Assembly: GCA_964549105.1 (NCBI GenBank)
Contig: CAZJTZ010000003.1
Location: 1-64,000 of the forward strand
Source of the DNA: Hydrogenedens sp964549105
GTDB taxonomy: Bacteria > Hydrogenedentota > Hydrogenedentia > Hydrogenedentales > Hydrogenedentaceae
Length of the DNA: 64,000 nucleotides
Reading direction: 5' to 3'
The notes under the pieces: generated by a model
What the model saw: only the letters and a program-made list of their open reading frames with translations
The model's database searches: none
Told to the model about the DNA's origin: nothing
Translations under genes and position numbers: made by a program
Shown here: positions 54,234-63,547 of the stretch, piece by piece
How positions within the stretch are numbered: position 1 is the first letter of the stretch
Layout: each line of letters opens with the position of its first letter

Positions 54234-55275
54234 TTCCTAATATTTTTGGTATGTTTTCTATGAAAGGCGGGTAAATTAATCCCTTTTCTGTAATAAAGGC
54301 GGTAATATTTTCTGCAGGTGTAACATCAAAAGCAGGATTATAAACAGATATATCTTTTGGGGCGGTTCTTTTTCCGTTGAAAATACAAATTTCGTCAGGA
54401 TGCCGCTCTTCAATAGGTATCTGTGTCCCACTGGAAATACTTAAATCAAATGTAGAAGCAGGTGCAGCCACATAAAAAGGTACCCCATGATGTTTTGCCA
54501 GAATAGAAAGAGAATAAGTCCCAATCTTATTTGCCGTGTCCCCATTCTTTGCAATTCGGTCTGCACCAACAATTACTAAATCTATTTTCTTCTCTTTCAT
54601 GACTTGACCTGCCATGTTATCGCAAATAAGGGTTACAGGTATATTGGCATATTGCAATTCCCATGCCGTAAGCCTTGCACCTTGAAGTAGTGGACGCGTT
54701 TCATCAGAAAACATAGACACTTTTTTCCCTTCTTCAGATGCAATATAAATAGGGGAGAGGGCTGTCCCATATTCACCTGTTGCTAACGCTCCTGCGTTAC
54801 AGTGAGTTAACACCGTTGAAGGACTTCCTATAAGAAAATTACCAACAATACCAATCTGCCTGCATGCTTCTACTTCCTCATTATAAATGGTAAGAGATTC
54901 CTGCTCTATTAACTTAATAAAATTTTCCAGAACCTCATTTGAAAACATTTCCGCACATCTTAAAATTCTGTCAATAGCCCAAAACAGATTTACAGCAGTA
55001 GGTCTCGTCTTTTTTATAGCCTCTCCAGATTTCAACAAAATCTCCATTGCGTCCTTAGTATTTTTAGGCTTTGTGTGGATTAGAATTGTCAATAATGCAA
55101 ACCCGGCAAAAATACCCAGAGCAGGGGCACCTCTAACCTTTAATGTCTTGATAGCGTCCTCAGCGTCTTTCTGGGTTTCAATAGTAATATACTTCAATTC
55201 AGTTGGCAGCAATGTCTGGTCTATAATCCTCAATTGCTGATTTTCCCAGACTATTGCTCTTATATGTGATTGCAT
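54226..55275 (-). CDS. mtnA: S-methyl-5-thioribose-1-phosphate isomerase
   Basis: A 349-residue enzyme of methionine salvage that isomerises methylthioribose 1-phosphate to methylthioribulose 1-phosphate. VRGAPALGIFAGFALL, THCNAGALATGEYGTALSPI (with the catalytic Cys) and VGADRIAKNGDTANKIGTY (with the catalytic Asp) are all present. The length is typical. It is followed by kdsA with overlapping ends, a curious pairing of methionine salvage with KDO synthesis that probably reflects operon packing only. GGTGAC precedes ATG 55275. Confidence 0.95.
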   Translation of the reverse strand: MQSHIRAIVWENQQLRIIDQTLLPTELKYITIETQKDAEDAIKTLKVRGAPALGIFAGFALLTILIHTKPKNTKDAMEILLKSGEAIKKTRPTAVNLFWAIDRILRCAEMFSNEVLENFIKLIEQESLTIYNEEVEACRQIGIVGNFLIGSPSTVLTHCNAGALATGEYGTALSPIYIASEEGKKVSMFSDETRPLLQGARLTAWELQYANIPVTLICDNMAGQVMKEKKIDLVIVGADRIAKNGDTANKIGTYSLSILAKHHGVPFYVAAPASTFDLSISSGTQIPIEERHPDEICIFNGKRTAPKDISVYNPAFDVTPAENITAFITEKGLIYPPFIENIPKILGID

Positions 55276-55291
55276 AATGTCACCTGACTAA

Positions 55292-55774
55292 TTAATCTTG
55301 TTCTGAAAATATTCTTTCCGTATTCTCATCATACATCAAACATTTATCAACCATTTGCGTCTCTTCTTTTGATATAGGCATAAATTTTCCCCATGCCTTG
55401 ACAAGAACTTTATTACTCCCTTCATCAATCAATACGCTTTCGGTATTTGCTAAAAGCCGATGCTCTTTGGCTATCCAGGCTTTTACTAACAACTCTTTAT
55501 TTAAAGGCACTCTTTTCAAAAAACGAACTGTGAGTTCTGCCGTAACACACATTCTCTTAAAAAACCTGGCAGCAGACCAAGCCATTGCTTCATCTAACGC
55601 TGATGATACAATACCACCATGAACATATCCAGGATAGCCTGTATGTTTATCCATGAAACGAATGGGCAAGAGAGTAAATTGCTCCTGAATATATAATTGT
55701 GATTGCAGTCCAGAAGTATTTGCAATCCCACAGACAAAACCATAGGGAAATATCGGTAATTTTTTTAAATCCAT
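55292..55774 (-). CDS. PaaI-like hotdog thioesterase
   Basis: A 160-residue hotdog-fold protein. The central GYVHGGIVSSALDEAMAWSA segment matches the catalytic helix of the 4HBT/PaaI thioesterase family, with Asp or Glu as the base, and VTAELTVRFLKRVPLNKELLVKAW is the usual beta-sheet section. It probably hydrolyses acyl-CoA or a related thioester in the cytoplasm. AAGGGAAG precedes ATG 55774. It heads a four-gene minus-strand run with mtnA, kdsA and kdsD. The substrate is unknown. Confidence 0.85.
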   Translation of the reverse strand: MDLKKLPIFPYGFVCGIANTSGLQSQLYIQEQFTLLPIRFMDKHTGYPGYVHGGIVSSALDEAMAWSAARFFKRMCVTAELTVRFLKRVPLNKELLVKAWIAKEHRLLANTESVLIDEGSNKVLVKAWGKFMPISKEETQMVDKCLMYDENTERIFSEQD

Positions 55775-55894
55775 TTTTCTTCCCTTAATCTTGTAGTTAA
55801 AATAAAATGAAAGTTGTTATATTATAATTAAAAACATCATGGAAATGTATTGGTAACTGTTTAGATAAAGAACATCAAATAAAGGAACTTTAGA

Positions 55895-57835
55895 ATGTTT
55901 GAAAAAAAATATTATTTAGTTCTATTCCTGATTATTTCAATCATTTCTGCTATTCTTTCCAATTCCATTTATGCGGAAGAAGGTCTGGTCGCCTATTGGA
56001 GTTTTGATGAAGGTAGCGGTAGTGTCGCCAACGATTATTCTGGGAATGAAAACAATGCTCGTGTGGTTAATGCAAAGTGGACAGAAGGAATAAGCAGTAA
56101 TGCTATTTCCTTAAATGGAAATGAATATCTTGTTTGTGGCGATGGATTAGAACTATGTTTCGTTTTTCCTGCTGATTACTCAATTGAAGCCTGGGTTAAA
56201 CACAGCAATAAAGATTTTCAAATTTACCTTTCCAAATGGACAGGGTCAGGCTCGAAGTCTGCCTGGTGGTTGGGCTACTATGAGGGGGTTGTGCAGTTTG
56301 GCGACTATTATGATGGTGGACAGGTCTGTGTAAAAGGAAGCGATATTGCGGATGGAGAATGGCACTACATAGTAGGTGTTCGTCAGGGGTCAGATTTGTC
56401 CCTCTATATAGATGGAAATAAAGTAGCAGGAGGAAAAAGCCAATGTAAAGTTGCAGGGTATAATGTCGCTCCTGTAAAGATAGGAGGATATGGTTTGGGA
56501 GCAACACTTCATTCACCATTAGTAGGAAGTGTTGATGAAGTCCGAATTTATAATCGTGCCATAAGTGAGAAAGAGGTCCAAGAAAGATACCAACTCGTAA
56601 AAAGTGGAACTAAACCACCAACCTTAACACCAATTGCTAATGGCTTACCACTTGAATTTTATTCCTCAGTAAATTTATCAGAATTTTATAATGTAAATGA
56701 ACCAATAAACTGTTCAATTAAACTTGTAGCAAGCAAACCTGTTGAAAATAAAATTTTCACAATTCGTATAAAAAATTCGGAAGGGAAAATAGTAGAAGAA
56801 ACAAAAAATATTGCAGAGTTTAATAATGGCAAGATTAGTCAGACAAATATAACCCTACCATCATTAGAAGAAGCCACCTATACACTTGAAGTGGAAATAG
56901 ATGGTCAGAAAAAAATTGAGAAAAACCTAATTGTGAAAGATATAACACCAATTGTGCAAGAAAATAGAACTATAATAGAGCAAAGGGCAAAAACAAGTCC
57001 TTTTTACAGGGGTATTGTATCTGCTTATGCAGGAATGAAATATAAGCAGGATGGAACTCCTGATAATGATGCAATGATATCTCTATTAAAAGACCTTGGC
57101 GTCAATTGCTATACCTATCTGATATGTTCCCGTTCAGATAAAGAACTTTTTGCTCTAAGTGATTTCTGTGATAAGGCATTAAAAGAAGGAATTGAGATAT
57201 GGGTGTATCTGGTTCCTCCGACTGAAGCACCTATTGACATAGACAAACCTATCGCAGAAAGAAAGTATCCGCCTTTTGATATGGACTATTTGAAATGGTC
57301 AGAGGCGATAGCGAAAATCTCACTTGAACATCCAAATATGACACTATGGATGATTGACGATTTTGACGGAAACCTTTCCTTCTTCAATCTTGACTACACA
57401 AAACAAATCTACCAGACTTCCAAAAATATTAATCCTAAACTGCTTTTTGGTGTTTGTGTCTATCACGAGAGTTTAAACAGATTTGCAAATTCTGGCTATC
57501 TTGACTTTACTGACGCACTTTTATGGGGCTATCAACATAATTCTTCTACATACTTAGATTGTGGGCTAAACTGTAGCACCCTTCCAACGGAGATTAATGA
57601 TTATCTCAAAACGGGGAAAATAGCCATTCCCTGTATATATTTTACTCCTCATTCCTCATGGCAAACAGGAAGACCCACAAAAGAATATCTCGAAAAAGCA
57701 ATGGACATCGCTTTCCAACAAGCAGGAATTGTCTGGGTCTTTACTACCCCCGCACCAGGCAGTATAAACTACGATGTAGTCAAAAGTTTCACAAATTCTC
57801 ACAAACTCCAAAAACTAACAATAAACAATCAGTAG
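55895..57835 (+). CDS. Secreted LamG domain protein with C-terminal TIM-barrel-like domain
   Basis: A 646-residue exported protein. A signal peptide ends at about residue 29 (SIYAEE). Residues 30-235 are a LamG/concanavalin-like domain (GLVAYWSFDEGSGSVANDYSG, the SVDEVRIYNRAIS motif), a fold that binds carbohydrates. Next is an Ig-like beta domain to about 350. The last 280 residues look like a TIM barrel: RGIVSAYAGMKY, LLKDLGVNCYTYLICS, WVYLVPPTEAP, and the acidic pair in WMIDDFDGNL is the natural candidate for catalysis. It may be a polysaccharide-degrading enzyme of an unassigned family. Confidence 0.7.
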   Translation: MFEKKYYLVLFLIISIISAILSNSIYAEEGLVAYWSFDEGSGSVANDYSGNENNARVVNAKWTEGISSNAISLNGNEYLVCGDGLELCFVFPADYSIEAWVKHSNKDFQIYLSKWTGSGSKSAWWLGYYEGVVQFGDYYDGGQVCVKGSDIADGEWHYIVGVRQGSDLSLYIDGNKVAGGKSQCKVAGYNVAPVKIGGYGLGATLHSPLVGSVDEVRIYNRAISEKEVQERYQLVKSGTKPPTLTPIANGLPLEFYSSVNLSEFYNVNEPINCSIKLVASKPVENKIFTIRIKNSEGKIVEETKNIAEFNNGKISQTNITLPSLEEATYTLEVEIDGQKKIEKNLIVKDITPIVQENRTIIEQRAKTSPFYRGIVSAYAGMKYKQDGTPDNDAMISLLKDLGVNCYTYLICSRSDKELFALSDFCDKALKEGIEIWVYLVPPTEAPIDIDKPIAERKYPPFDMDYLKWSEAIAKISLEHPNMTLWMIDDFDGNLSFFNLDYTKQIYQTSKNINPKLLFGVCVYHESLNRFANSGYLDFTDALLWGYQHNSSTYLDCGLNCSTLPTEINDYLKTGKIAIPCIYFTPHSSWQTGRPTKEYLEKAMDIAFQQAGIVWVFTTPAPGSINYDVVKSFTNSHKLQKLTINNQ

Positions 57836-57840
57836 ACATT

Positions 57841-57871
57841 ATTTTAGACTCAATTATATTGAATCTAAAAT
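57841..57871. repeat. Hairpin-forming inverted repeat downstream of the LamG gene
   Basis: ATTTTAGACTCAA (57841-57853) and TTGAATCTAAAAT (57859-57871) can form a 13-base-pair stem with one mismatch and a five-base loop (TTATA), five bases after the LamG stop. It is A+T-rich and lacks a run of T directly after it, so it may be a weak terminator or an mRNA-stabilising hairpin. Confidence 0.45.
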
Positions 57872-57914
57872 AAAATATATTCCGAAAATATAAACACAAC
57901 TTACAAAAATTCCT

Positions 57915-58856
57915 ATGAAAACATACACTTGCTCTTTTATAAATAACAATATAAAAATTCAAAAGGAAATTAAAGAAGAAATTCAAACATTATCAAAAGA
58001 GTTAAAATTTAGCAATTGTGGAGTTGCAGAAGTCTCTTCAACACTAGTTTCCCACTTACGAGAATGGGTCAAGCATGACTATAAAGCAGGTATGGATTGG
58101 TTCAGTAAAAGCATAGATTTTAGAGAGGATATATTGAAATGGTTCCCAGAAGCACAATCTGTAATAGTCTTTACTTATAACTATTATCATATATGCAATA
58201 TGTCTCCCATAGCCTTATATGCACATGGCGAGGACTATCACAAAATAATTGAAGACAAAATTAAAACAATTATTGAGTTCTTAACTGAAATAATTGAAGA
58301 CTTCAAATTTAAAATTTCTATTGATACGGGTCCTGTCCACGAAAAAACATGGGCAGTTCGTGCTGGAATTGGTTGGCAGGGTAAGAATACCCTTATTATT
58401 AACCCTTTTATGGGTTCCTGGTTCCTATTGGGAGTTTTAGCAACAAACTTTAAATTACCACCAGATACAGAAATTAAAAATCAATGTGGAGACTGCGAAC
58501 TCTGCATAGAAGCCTGTCCAACAAAAGCACTATCAAAAGAAGGGTATATTGACTGCAACAAGTGTATCTCCTACCATACTATTGAAAACAAAAATGACAT
58601 CCTTCCATTAATCCAACAAAAAATCAAAGATTCCTTTTTCGGTTGCGATATTTGTCAAAAAGTATGTCCATGGAACAGAAATTCAAAGGCGTCTATAGAT
58701 AAAGAACTTTGCATTATAGATAATCTAAATTTAAAAATGTTGTCAGAAATAAGAGAAGAAGAATTTAAAACAATATTTTCAAAAACACCAATAAAAAGAT
58801 TAGGTTTTAAGAGATTTCAGCGAAATATTCAGGCTTATCTTAAAAATATGGAATAA
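57915..58856 (+). CDS. queG: Epoxyqueuosine reductase
   Basis: A 313-residue cobalamin- and iron-sulfur-dependent enzyme that makes queuosine in tRNA from epoxyqueuosine. IDTGPVHEKTWAVRAGIGWQGKNTLIINP is the QueG signature. Two 4Fe-4S clusters are formed by CGDCELCIEACPT and CDICQKVCPWN, with additional Cys around DCNKCIS. The family C-terminal HEAT-like part is short here, giving about 313 residues versus 350-380 in many relatives. It lies between the LamG gene and leuA, with its own small gaps. Confidence 0.94.
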   Translation: MKTYTCSFINNNIKIQKEIKEEIQTLSKELKFSNCGVAEVSSTLVSHLREWVKHDYKAGMDWFSKSIDFREDILKWFPEAQSVIVFTYNYYHICNMSPIALYAHGEDYHKIIEDKIKTIIEFLTEIIEDFKFKISIDTGPVHEKTWAVRAGIGWQGKNTLIINPFMGSWFLLGVLATNFKLPPDTEIKNQCGDCELCIEACPTKALSKEGYIDCNKCISYHTIENKNDILPLIQQKIKDSFFGCDICQKVCPWNRNSKASIDKELCIIDNLNLKMLSEIREEEFKTIFSKTPIKRLGFKRFQRNIQAYLKNME

Positions 58857-58873
58857 GAGATATCAATAACTCG

Positions 58874-58904
58874 TTATCATTTATAATAATATATTTGTTA
58901 TAAT
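58874..58904 (+). promoter_or_regulatory. Probable promoter of leuA
   Basis: TATAAT at 58899-58904 is preceded by TGT (extended -10) and, 19 bases further up, by TTATCA at 58874-58879 as a partial -35 (four of six). This leaves about 80 bases of leader before ATG 58990. No leucine-rich leader peptide or classical riboswitch was recognised in that leader. Confidence 0.45.
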
Positions 58905-58989
58905 AAAAATCATTACGCAGTTGTAAAAATGGGGGCTTTATATCAAATAATATGGTGTTATTTGCCTTCATTTATAGGAGTAGAAGTAT

Positions 58990-60507
58990 ATGAATACAAA
59001 ATTTGAGATTTTCGACACAACATTACGAGATGGAGAACAATCTCCTGGCGCAAGTATGAATGTTCAGGAAAAATACCAAATGGCTTTGCAATTAGAAAGA
59101 CTTGGCGTTGATACAATTGAAGCAGGATTTGCAATAGCTGCTGAGCAGGAATTTGAAGCCATTCAAAAAATAGCGAAAGCGGTAAAGAAATGTCGTGTTG
59201 CGTCACTTGCACGAGCCTTAAAAAAAGATGTGGAATGCGCTGCGAAGGCATTAGAACCTGCAGAAAAACCAACTCTACATATTTTCCTTGCAACCTCTGA
59301 AATTCACATGCAATATAAATTAAAAATGACTCCTAAAGAGGTATTAGAGAAAACAGAGGAATCTGTAAAACTTGCAAAAAGTTTAATCCCAAGAGTTGAA
59401 TTTTCAGCAGAAGACGCAACTCGTTCCCAGTGGGAATTCTTAGTAGAGGTCACAAAAACAGCAATAGACGCTGGTGCAGATGTTATTAATCTGCCCGATA
59501 CTGTTGGTTATATCACACCAAGAGAAATTAGAGAAATGTTTGAGTATGTGATTGATAAAGTCCAACCCCCTCAACATATAGTCTTTTCTTGCCATAACCA
59601 TAATGACTTAGGCTTAGCCGTAGCAAATGCTCTGGCTGCTTTAGAAGGTGGAGCACGACAGATTGAATGTACTGTAAACGGAATAGGGGAGAGGGCAGGC
59701 AATACTTCTATGGAGGAGTTGGTGATGGTAACTCATACCCGTCATGACATCTATCCATTCGATTGCAATATTGTAACTACAGAACTCGTGCCTTCAAGCA
59801 ATTTGCTGAGCAAACTAACAGGCTTGAAAGTTCCCTATAATAAGCCTATCGTGGGACGAAATGCGTTTGTGCATGAAGCAGGAATACATCAACACGGTGT
59901 CATAGCAAATTCAAAAACTTACGAAATAATAACCCCTGAAATGGTCGGGAATGTCCGTTCTAAATTAGTGCTTGGGAAACATTCAGGTAGAGCAGGTTTA
60001 GCAAAAAAATGTGAAGAATTAGGATACTCTATGAATGATGAAGAATTGGGCAAATTATACGAAAAATTCATGGCTTTAGCAGAACGCAAAAAAGAGATAT
60101 ATGACGAAGACATCTTATTGCTAATTGTTTCATTACATCAAGAAGCGATTGAAGCATATCATTTAGAAGAGGTCCGAACCGCTGGTCATGACCCTTACAC
60201 TGCATTAGTAAAATTGAGAAAGGGCGAAGAAACATTTATGGACACCGCTATTGGAGACGGTCCCGTAGACGCCGCATGTAAAGCCATCGAACGGATTACA
60301 GGGGTATTAGGACAATTAGAACAATTCGATATTCGTGCTACTACCCCCGGAAAAGATGCTATGGGTGAAGCAACCATAGTTGCAAAGTTCAATGGTAAAA
60401 GTATTACAGGAACCGGTTCAAGCACAGACATTGTCGAGGCTGCAGTAAGAGCATACCTAAGCGCAGTTAACAAATATATCGCTATCAAAGATGTAATAAA
60501 AAACTAA
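58990..60507 (+). CDS. leuA: 2-isopropylmalate synthase
   Basis: A 505-residue DRE-TIM metallolyase that condenses acetyl-CoA and 2-oxoisovalerate, the first step of leucine synthesis. FDTTLRDGEQSPGASM holds the metal and substrate residues, HNHNDLGLAVANALAALEGG the metal-binding His, and ECTVNGIGERAGN the second conserved loop. The C-terminal LeuA dimer regulatory domain (from about residue 390) has GDGPVDAACKAIERITG. The length is normal. It has its own leader and stands apart from leuB, leuC and leuD, which are not in the window. Confidence 0.95.
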   Translation: MNTKFEIFDTTLRDGEQSPGASMNVQEKYQMALQLERLGVDTIEAGFAIAAEQEFEAIQKIAKAVKKCRVASLARALKKDVECAAKALEPAEKPTLHIFLATSEIHMQYKLKMTPKEVLEKTEESVKLAKSLIPRVEFSAEDATRSQWEFLVEVTKTAIDAGADVINLPDTVGYITPREIREMFEYVIDKVQPPQHIVFSCHNHNDLGLAVANALAALEGGARQIECTVNGIGERAGNTSMEELVMVTHTRHDIYPFDCNIVTTELVPSSNLLSKLTGLKVPYNKPIVGRNAFVHEAGIHQHGVIANSKTYEIITPEMVGNVRSKLVLGKHSGRAGLAKKCEELGYSMNDEELGKLYEKFMALAERKKEIYDEDILLLIVSLHQEAIEAYHLEEVRTAGHDPYTALVKLRKGEETFMDTAIGDGPVDAACKAIERITGVLGQLEQFDIRATTPGKDAMGEATIVAKFNGKSITGTGSSTDIVEAAVRAYLSAVNKYIAIKDVIKN

Positions 60508-60532
60508 CTACTATCTATAACATTCATATCTC

Positions 60533-60562
60533 TTGATAAATTAAAGGGATTCTTGTTATAAT
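60533..60562 (+). promoter_or_regulatory. Promoter of the rpmE-prfA-prmC-radC run
   Basis: TTGATA (60533-60538) and TATAAT (60557-60562) are separated by 18 bases, and TGT directly before the -10 makes it an extended element. It lies about 62 bases before the GTG start of rpmE. Five of six bases match at -35 and six of six at -10. This is the only strong plus-strand promoter seen upstream of the ribosomal and release-factor genes. Confidence 0.7.
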
Positions 60563-60623
60563 ATTTCTCTAATTTTAATGGGGGACAATAACTCGTAAAC
60601 TTGTTAAATAAAGGAGAATAAAA

Positions 60624-60857
60624 GTGAAAAAAGGTATCCATCCTAATTATGTTGAAGCAACTGTAAAATGTGCATGTGGCAATACATTTAAAACCCGTGC
60701 CACTAAACCAAACATCAATGTTGAAATATGCTCAAATTGCCATCCATTCTACACCGGTAAACAAAAATTTGTTGACAGTGAAGGAAGGGTAGAGAGATTC
60801 CAGAAAAAATATGGGAAAAAGGCTGTTCTAAAGACTTCTCAATCCACACAAAATTAA
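60624..60857 (+). CDS. rpmE: 50S ribosomal protein L31 (zinc-binding type)
   Basis: A 77-residue ribosomal protein with CACG and CSNCHPFYTGKQKF, the cysteine pairs that bind zinc in the C+ type L31. The start is GTG, supported by AAAGGAG 7 bases upstream. The gene is followed by prfA after 21 bases, a common neighbourhood for release factor 1. Zinc-binding L31 is usually expressed when zinc is adequate; no zinc-free paralogue is seen in the window. Confidence 0.97.
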   Translation: MKKGIHPNYVEATVKCACGNTFKTRATKPNINVEICSNCHPFYTGKQKFVDSEGRVERFQKKYGKKAVLKTSQSTQN

Positions 60858-60878
60858 TTCATTCTATCATAAGGCAAA

Positions 60879-61973
60879 ATGGATACCCTACTGCGTGATA
60901 AAATATCTACCCTTGTAGATGAATATGAGCGACTAAATCAAAAAATGGCTTCTCCAGAAATTGCAAGCGACCCCGAAGCATATCGGAAACTTGTCCGTGC
61001 TCAAAGGGATATGGAAGAAGTCGTCCAGAAATATAGAATGTTTGAAATAAAAGAGAGAAATCTTGCTCACGCAGAGGAAATGTTAAGAAAGGAGACAGAC
61101 CCCGAACTCCTTGTATTAGCACAAGAAGAAAAAGATACACTTCAAGAACAATTAGTAGAACTCGAAAAGATACTCCGCATTTTGCTTCTTCCAAAAGACC
61201 CCAATGATGAAAAAAATACAATTATAGAAATAAGAGCAGGCACAGGTGGGGAAGAAGCAGGCTTATTTGTTGCTGACTTATATCGTATGTATCTAAGATT
61301 TGCAGAAAAAAAAGGCTGGAAAGTAGAACTTTTAGATTCACATCCGACAGAACTTGGTGGCTATAAAGAAATCTGCTTCCAGATTTCAGGAAATCGCGTT
61401 TACAGTCAATTAAAATATGAAGGGGGTGTCCATCGAGTCCAGAGGGTTCCAGAAACAGAAGCACAGGGTAGAATCCATACCTCTGCCGTCACAGTTGCAG
61501 TGTTACCAGAGGCAGATGAAATTGATATTGACATTGATTCCAGAGACTTGCAAATTGATGTATATCGCTCATCCGGTCATGGTGGACAGGGCGTTAACAC
61601 CACCGACTCGGCTGTCCGAATAACACATATCCCCACAGGAATTGTTGTAACCTGTCAGGACGAAAGGTCTCAGCATAAAAACAAGGCACGTGCATTAAAA
61701 GTGCTCCGTTCCAGGCTGTTAGACATAAAAACACGCGAGGAACAAAATTCAAGGTCAGAACATAGGAGGATTCAGGTAGGCTCTGGTGACCGTAGCGAAC
61801 GAATTAGAACTTATAATTTCCCACAAAATCGTGTGACAGACCATCGAATCGGACTCACCCTTTATTCACTCGATAAAGTTTTAGATGGAGAACTACAATC
61901 TATAATTGACGCCCTGGTTGCTGCTGACCAGGCAGACAGACTCGCTGAAACAGAAGTTTCTCCTGCAAAGTAA
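60879..61973 (+). CDS. prfA: Peptide chain release factor 1
   Basis: A 364-residue class I release factor. The GGQ motif at residues 235-237 (SSGHGGQGVNTTDSAVRI) triggers peptidyl-tRNA hydrolysis, and the GGVHRVQRVPETEAQGRIHTSAVTVAV section is the typical RF1 region near the anticodon-like PxT site. It acts on UAA and UAG codons. The length is normal. It is followed by prmC, which methylates the GGQ glutamine, after 5 bases. Confidence 0.96.
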   Translation: MDTLLRDKISTLVDEYERLNQKMASPEIASDPEAYRKLVRAQRDMEEVVQKYRMFEIKERNLAHAEEMLRKETDPELLVLAQEEKDTLQEQLVELEKILRILLLPKDPNDEKNTIIEIRAGTGGEEAGLFVADLYRMYLRFAEKKGWKVELLDSHPTELGGYKEICFQISGNRVYSQLKYEGGVHRVQRVPETEAQGRIHTSAVTVAVLPEADEIDIDIDSRDLQIDVYRSSGHGGQGVNTTDSAVRITHIPTGIVVTCQDERSQHKNKARALKVLRSRLLDIKTREEQNSRSEHRRIQVGSGDRSERIRTYNFPQNRVTDHRIGLTLYSLDKVLDGELQSIIDALVAADQADRLAETEVSPAK

Positions 61974-61978
61974 AAGTT

Positions 61979-62830
61979 ATGCCCCCTCCTCTATGGGTAA
62001 TTCTTAACCAAATTTCAGAAGAGTTAAAACCCGTCTCTGACAATCCCCATTTCGAAGCAGAATTACTTACTGCCCATGTATTAAAAATAAGCAGAGCAGA
62101 ATTATTGAGTAAGGTAAAAGAAAATCTAGAACCGTCCTCAGAACTATATCAATATGTAGATAGAAGAAAAAAACACGAACCTATCGCATATATACTTGGC
62201 TATACAGAATTCTTTGGACTCAAAATACAGACCAGACCCCCAATCTTTATCCCACGACCTGAAACAGAATTACTTGTTGAAGAATCACTAAATATAATAG
62301 AAAACTCACAAAATAACAAGGTTAAAGTTTTAGAACTATGCACAGGTACGGGTTGTATATCAATAGCCATCTGTCTCAATGTAAATAAAACTATTGATTG
62401 CACAGCCATTGATTTAAGTAAAGATGCGATTTCTCTTGCACAGGAAAATGCAAACCAAAACAATGCCAAAATTCAATTTATAATAGGCAATTTATTCCAA
62501 CCTCTTTCAAATATCGAAAAATATGACCTTATTGTGGCAAATCCACCATATATTTCAGAAAACGACCGAGACAGATTACCATCAATCGTAAAAGACTATG
62601 AAGACTCATTGGCACTTTTTTCTAAAAATGACGGTTTAGATACAATCCAAAAAATATCACAACAAGCAAGGCAATACTTAAAAGAAGGTGGCTGGCTACT
62701 CCTTGAAATTGGTGATAACCAAAAAGAGCAAGTTGAACAAATATTCAAAAAAAATGGATATAATAACATAGAAATATTGCCCGACTTACAAACCTTACCT
62801 CGTGCCGTTAAAGGAAAATGGAATGGTTGA
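61979..62830 (+). CDS. prmC: Release factor glutamine methyltransferase
   Basis: A 283-residue HemK-family methyltransferase that modifies the GGQ glutamine of release factors. The N-terminal helical domain is followed by PRPETELLVEESL, the SAM motif VLELCTGTGCISIAIC and the catalytic VANPPYISENDRDRLP. The C-terminal GGWLLLEIGDNQKEQVEQIF is typical. The order prfA-prmC matches the enzyme to its substrate gene. The upstream ribosome site is weak (aaagtaaaagtt), so translation may couple to prfA. Confidence 0.95.
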   Translation: MPPPLWVILNQISEELKPVSDNPHFEAELLTAHVLKISRAELLSKVKENLEPSSELYQYVDRRKKHEPIAYILGYTEFFGLKIQTRPPIFIPRPETELLVEESLNIIENSQNNKVKVLELCTGTGCISIAICLNVNKTIDCTAIDLSKDAISLAQENANQNNAKIQFIIGNLFQPLSNIEKYDLIVANPPYISENDRDRLPSIVKDYEDSLALFSKNDGLDTIQKISQQARQYLKEGGWLLLEIGDNQKEQVEQIFKKNGYNNIEILPDLQTLPRAVKGKWNG

Positions 62831-62851
62831 GTCAGATTAAGGGAAACTGAT

Positions 62852-63547
62852 ATGGAAACATTTCAATACAACAGAACTATACGCGAGATGCCGTTAGATG
62901 ATAGACCTCGCGAAAGATTAGAGCAGTTAGGTCCTGAAGCACTCCGAGATGCTGAACTTATTGCTGTCCTATTTCGAACAGGAACAAAAGAAAAAAGTGC
63001 AGTTGGATTAGCCGAGGATGTATTAAAAAAATTTGAGAATCTCCGTGTCCTCTCACAGGCAAGTATAGAAGAAATTCAAAAAGTAAAAGGTGTGGGTAGA
63101 GTCAAGGCAATAGAATTGAAAGCCGCTTTAGAATTAGGGAAAAGGCTGGTTAAACACCAGAGAGAACCCATCAAAAAAATTAAAAAACCTGCTGATGTAG
63201 CCGAACTACTGATGAATACCTTCAAAGATTATGAAACAGAATGTTTCACCTGTATTCTGTTAAATATAAAAAATGATGTTATCAAAATAGAAAAAATATC
63301 TCAGGGTGGAATTGATAGCACTGTTGCAAATCCAATGGATGTGTTTAGACTTGCAGTTCGTATCAGTGCCCCAAATATCATTATTACTCACAATCATCCA
63401 TCAGGCGACCCTGAACCCAGCCAAAACGATATTGAAATTACAAAACAACTCAAAGAAGCAGGAAATATTATCGGCATTCAACTCCTTGACCATATAATAT
63501 TTGGTGATGGAAAATATGTTAGCCTAAAAGAAAGGGGATTATTTTGA
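62852..63547 (+). CDS. radC: RadC-family JAB1/MPN metalloprotein
   Basis: A 231-residue protein. The N-terminal DDRPRERLEQLGPEALRDAELIAVLFRTG and helix-hairpin-helix VKGVGRVKAIELKAALELG precede the C-terminal JAB-like metal site with HNHPSGDPEPSQND (His180, His182 and Asp). RadC has been linked to DNA repair, but its activity is unproven and the family may be a peptidase or nuclease. The stop TGA overlaps the TTG start of psd. It is in the same direction as prmC, 21 bases downstream. Confidence 0.92.
   Translation: METFQYNRTIREMPLDDRPRERLEQLGPEALRDAELIAVLFRTGTKEKSAVGLAEDVLKKFENLRVLSQASIEEIQKVKGVGRVKAIELKAALELGKRLVKHQREPIKKIKKPADVAELLMNTFKDYETECFTCILLNIKNDVIKIEKISQGGIDSTVANPMDVFRLAVRISAPNIIITHNHPSGDPEPSQNDIEITKQLKEAGNIIGIQLLDHIIFGDGKYVSLKERGLF

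Noticed and set aside
58857..58989. Leucine leader peptide or riboswitch before leuA
   Set aside because: No run of Leu codons, no terminator/antiterminator pair and no known aptamer motif were found.
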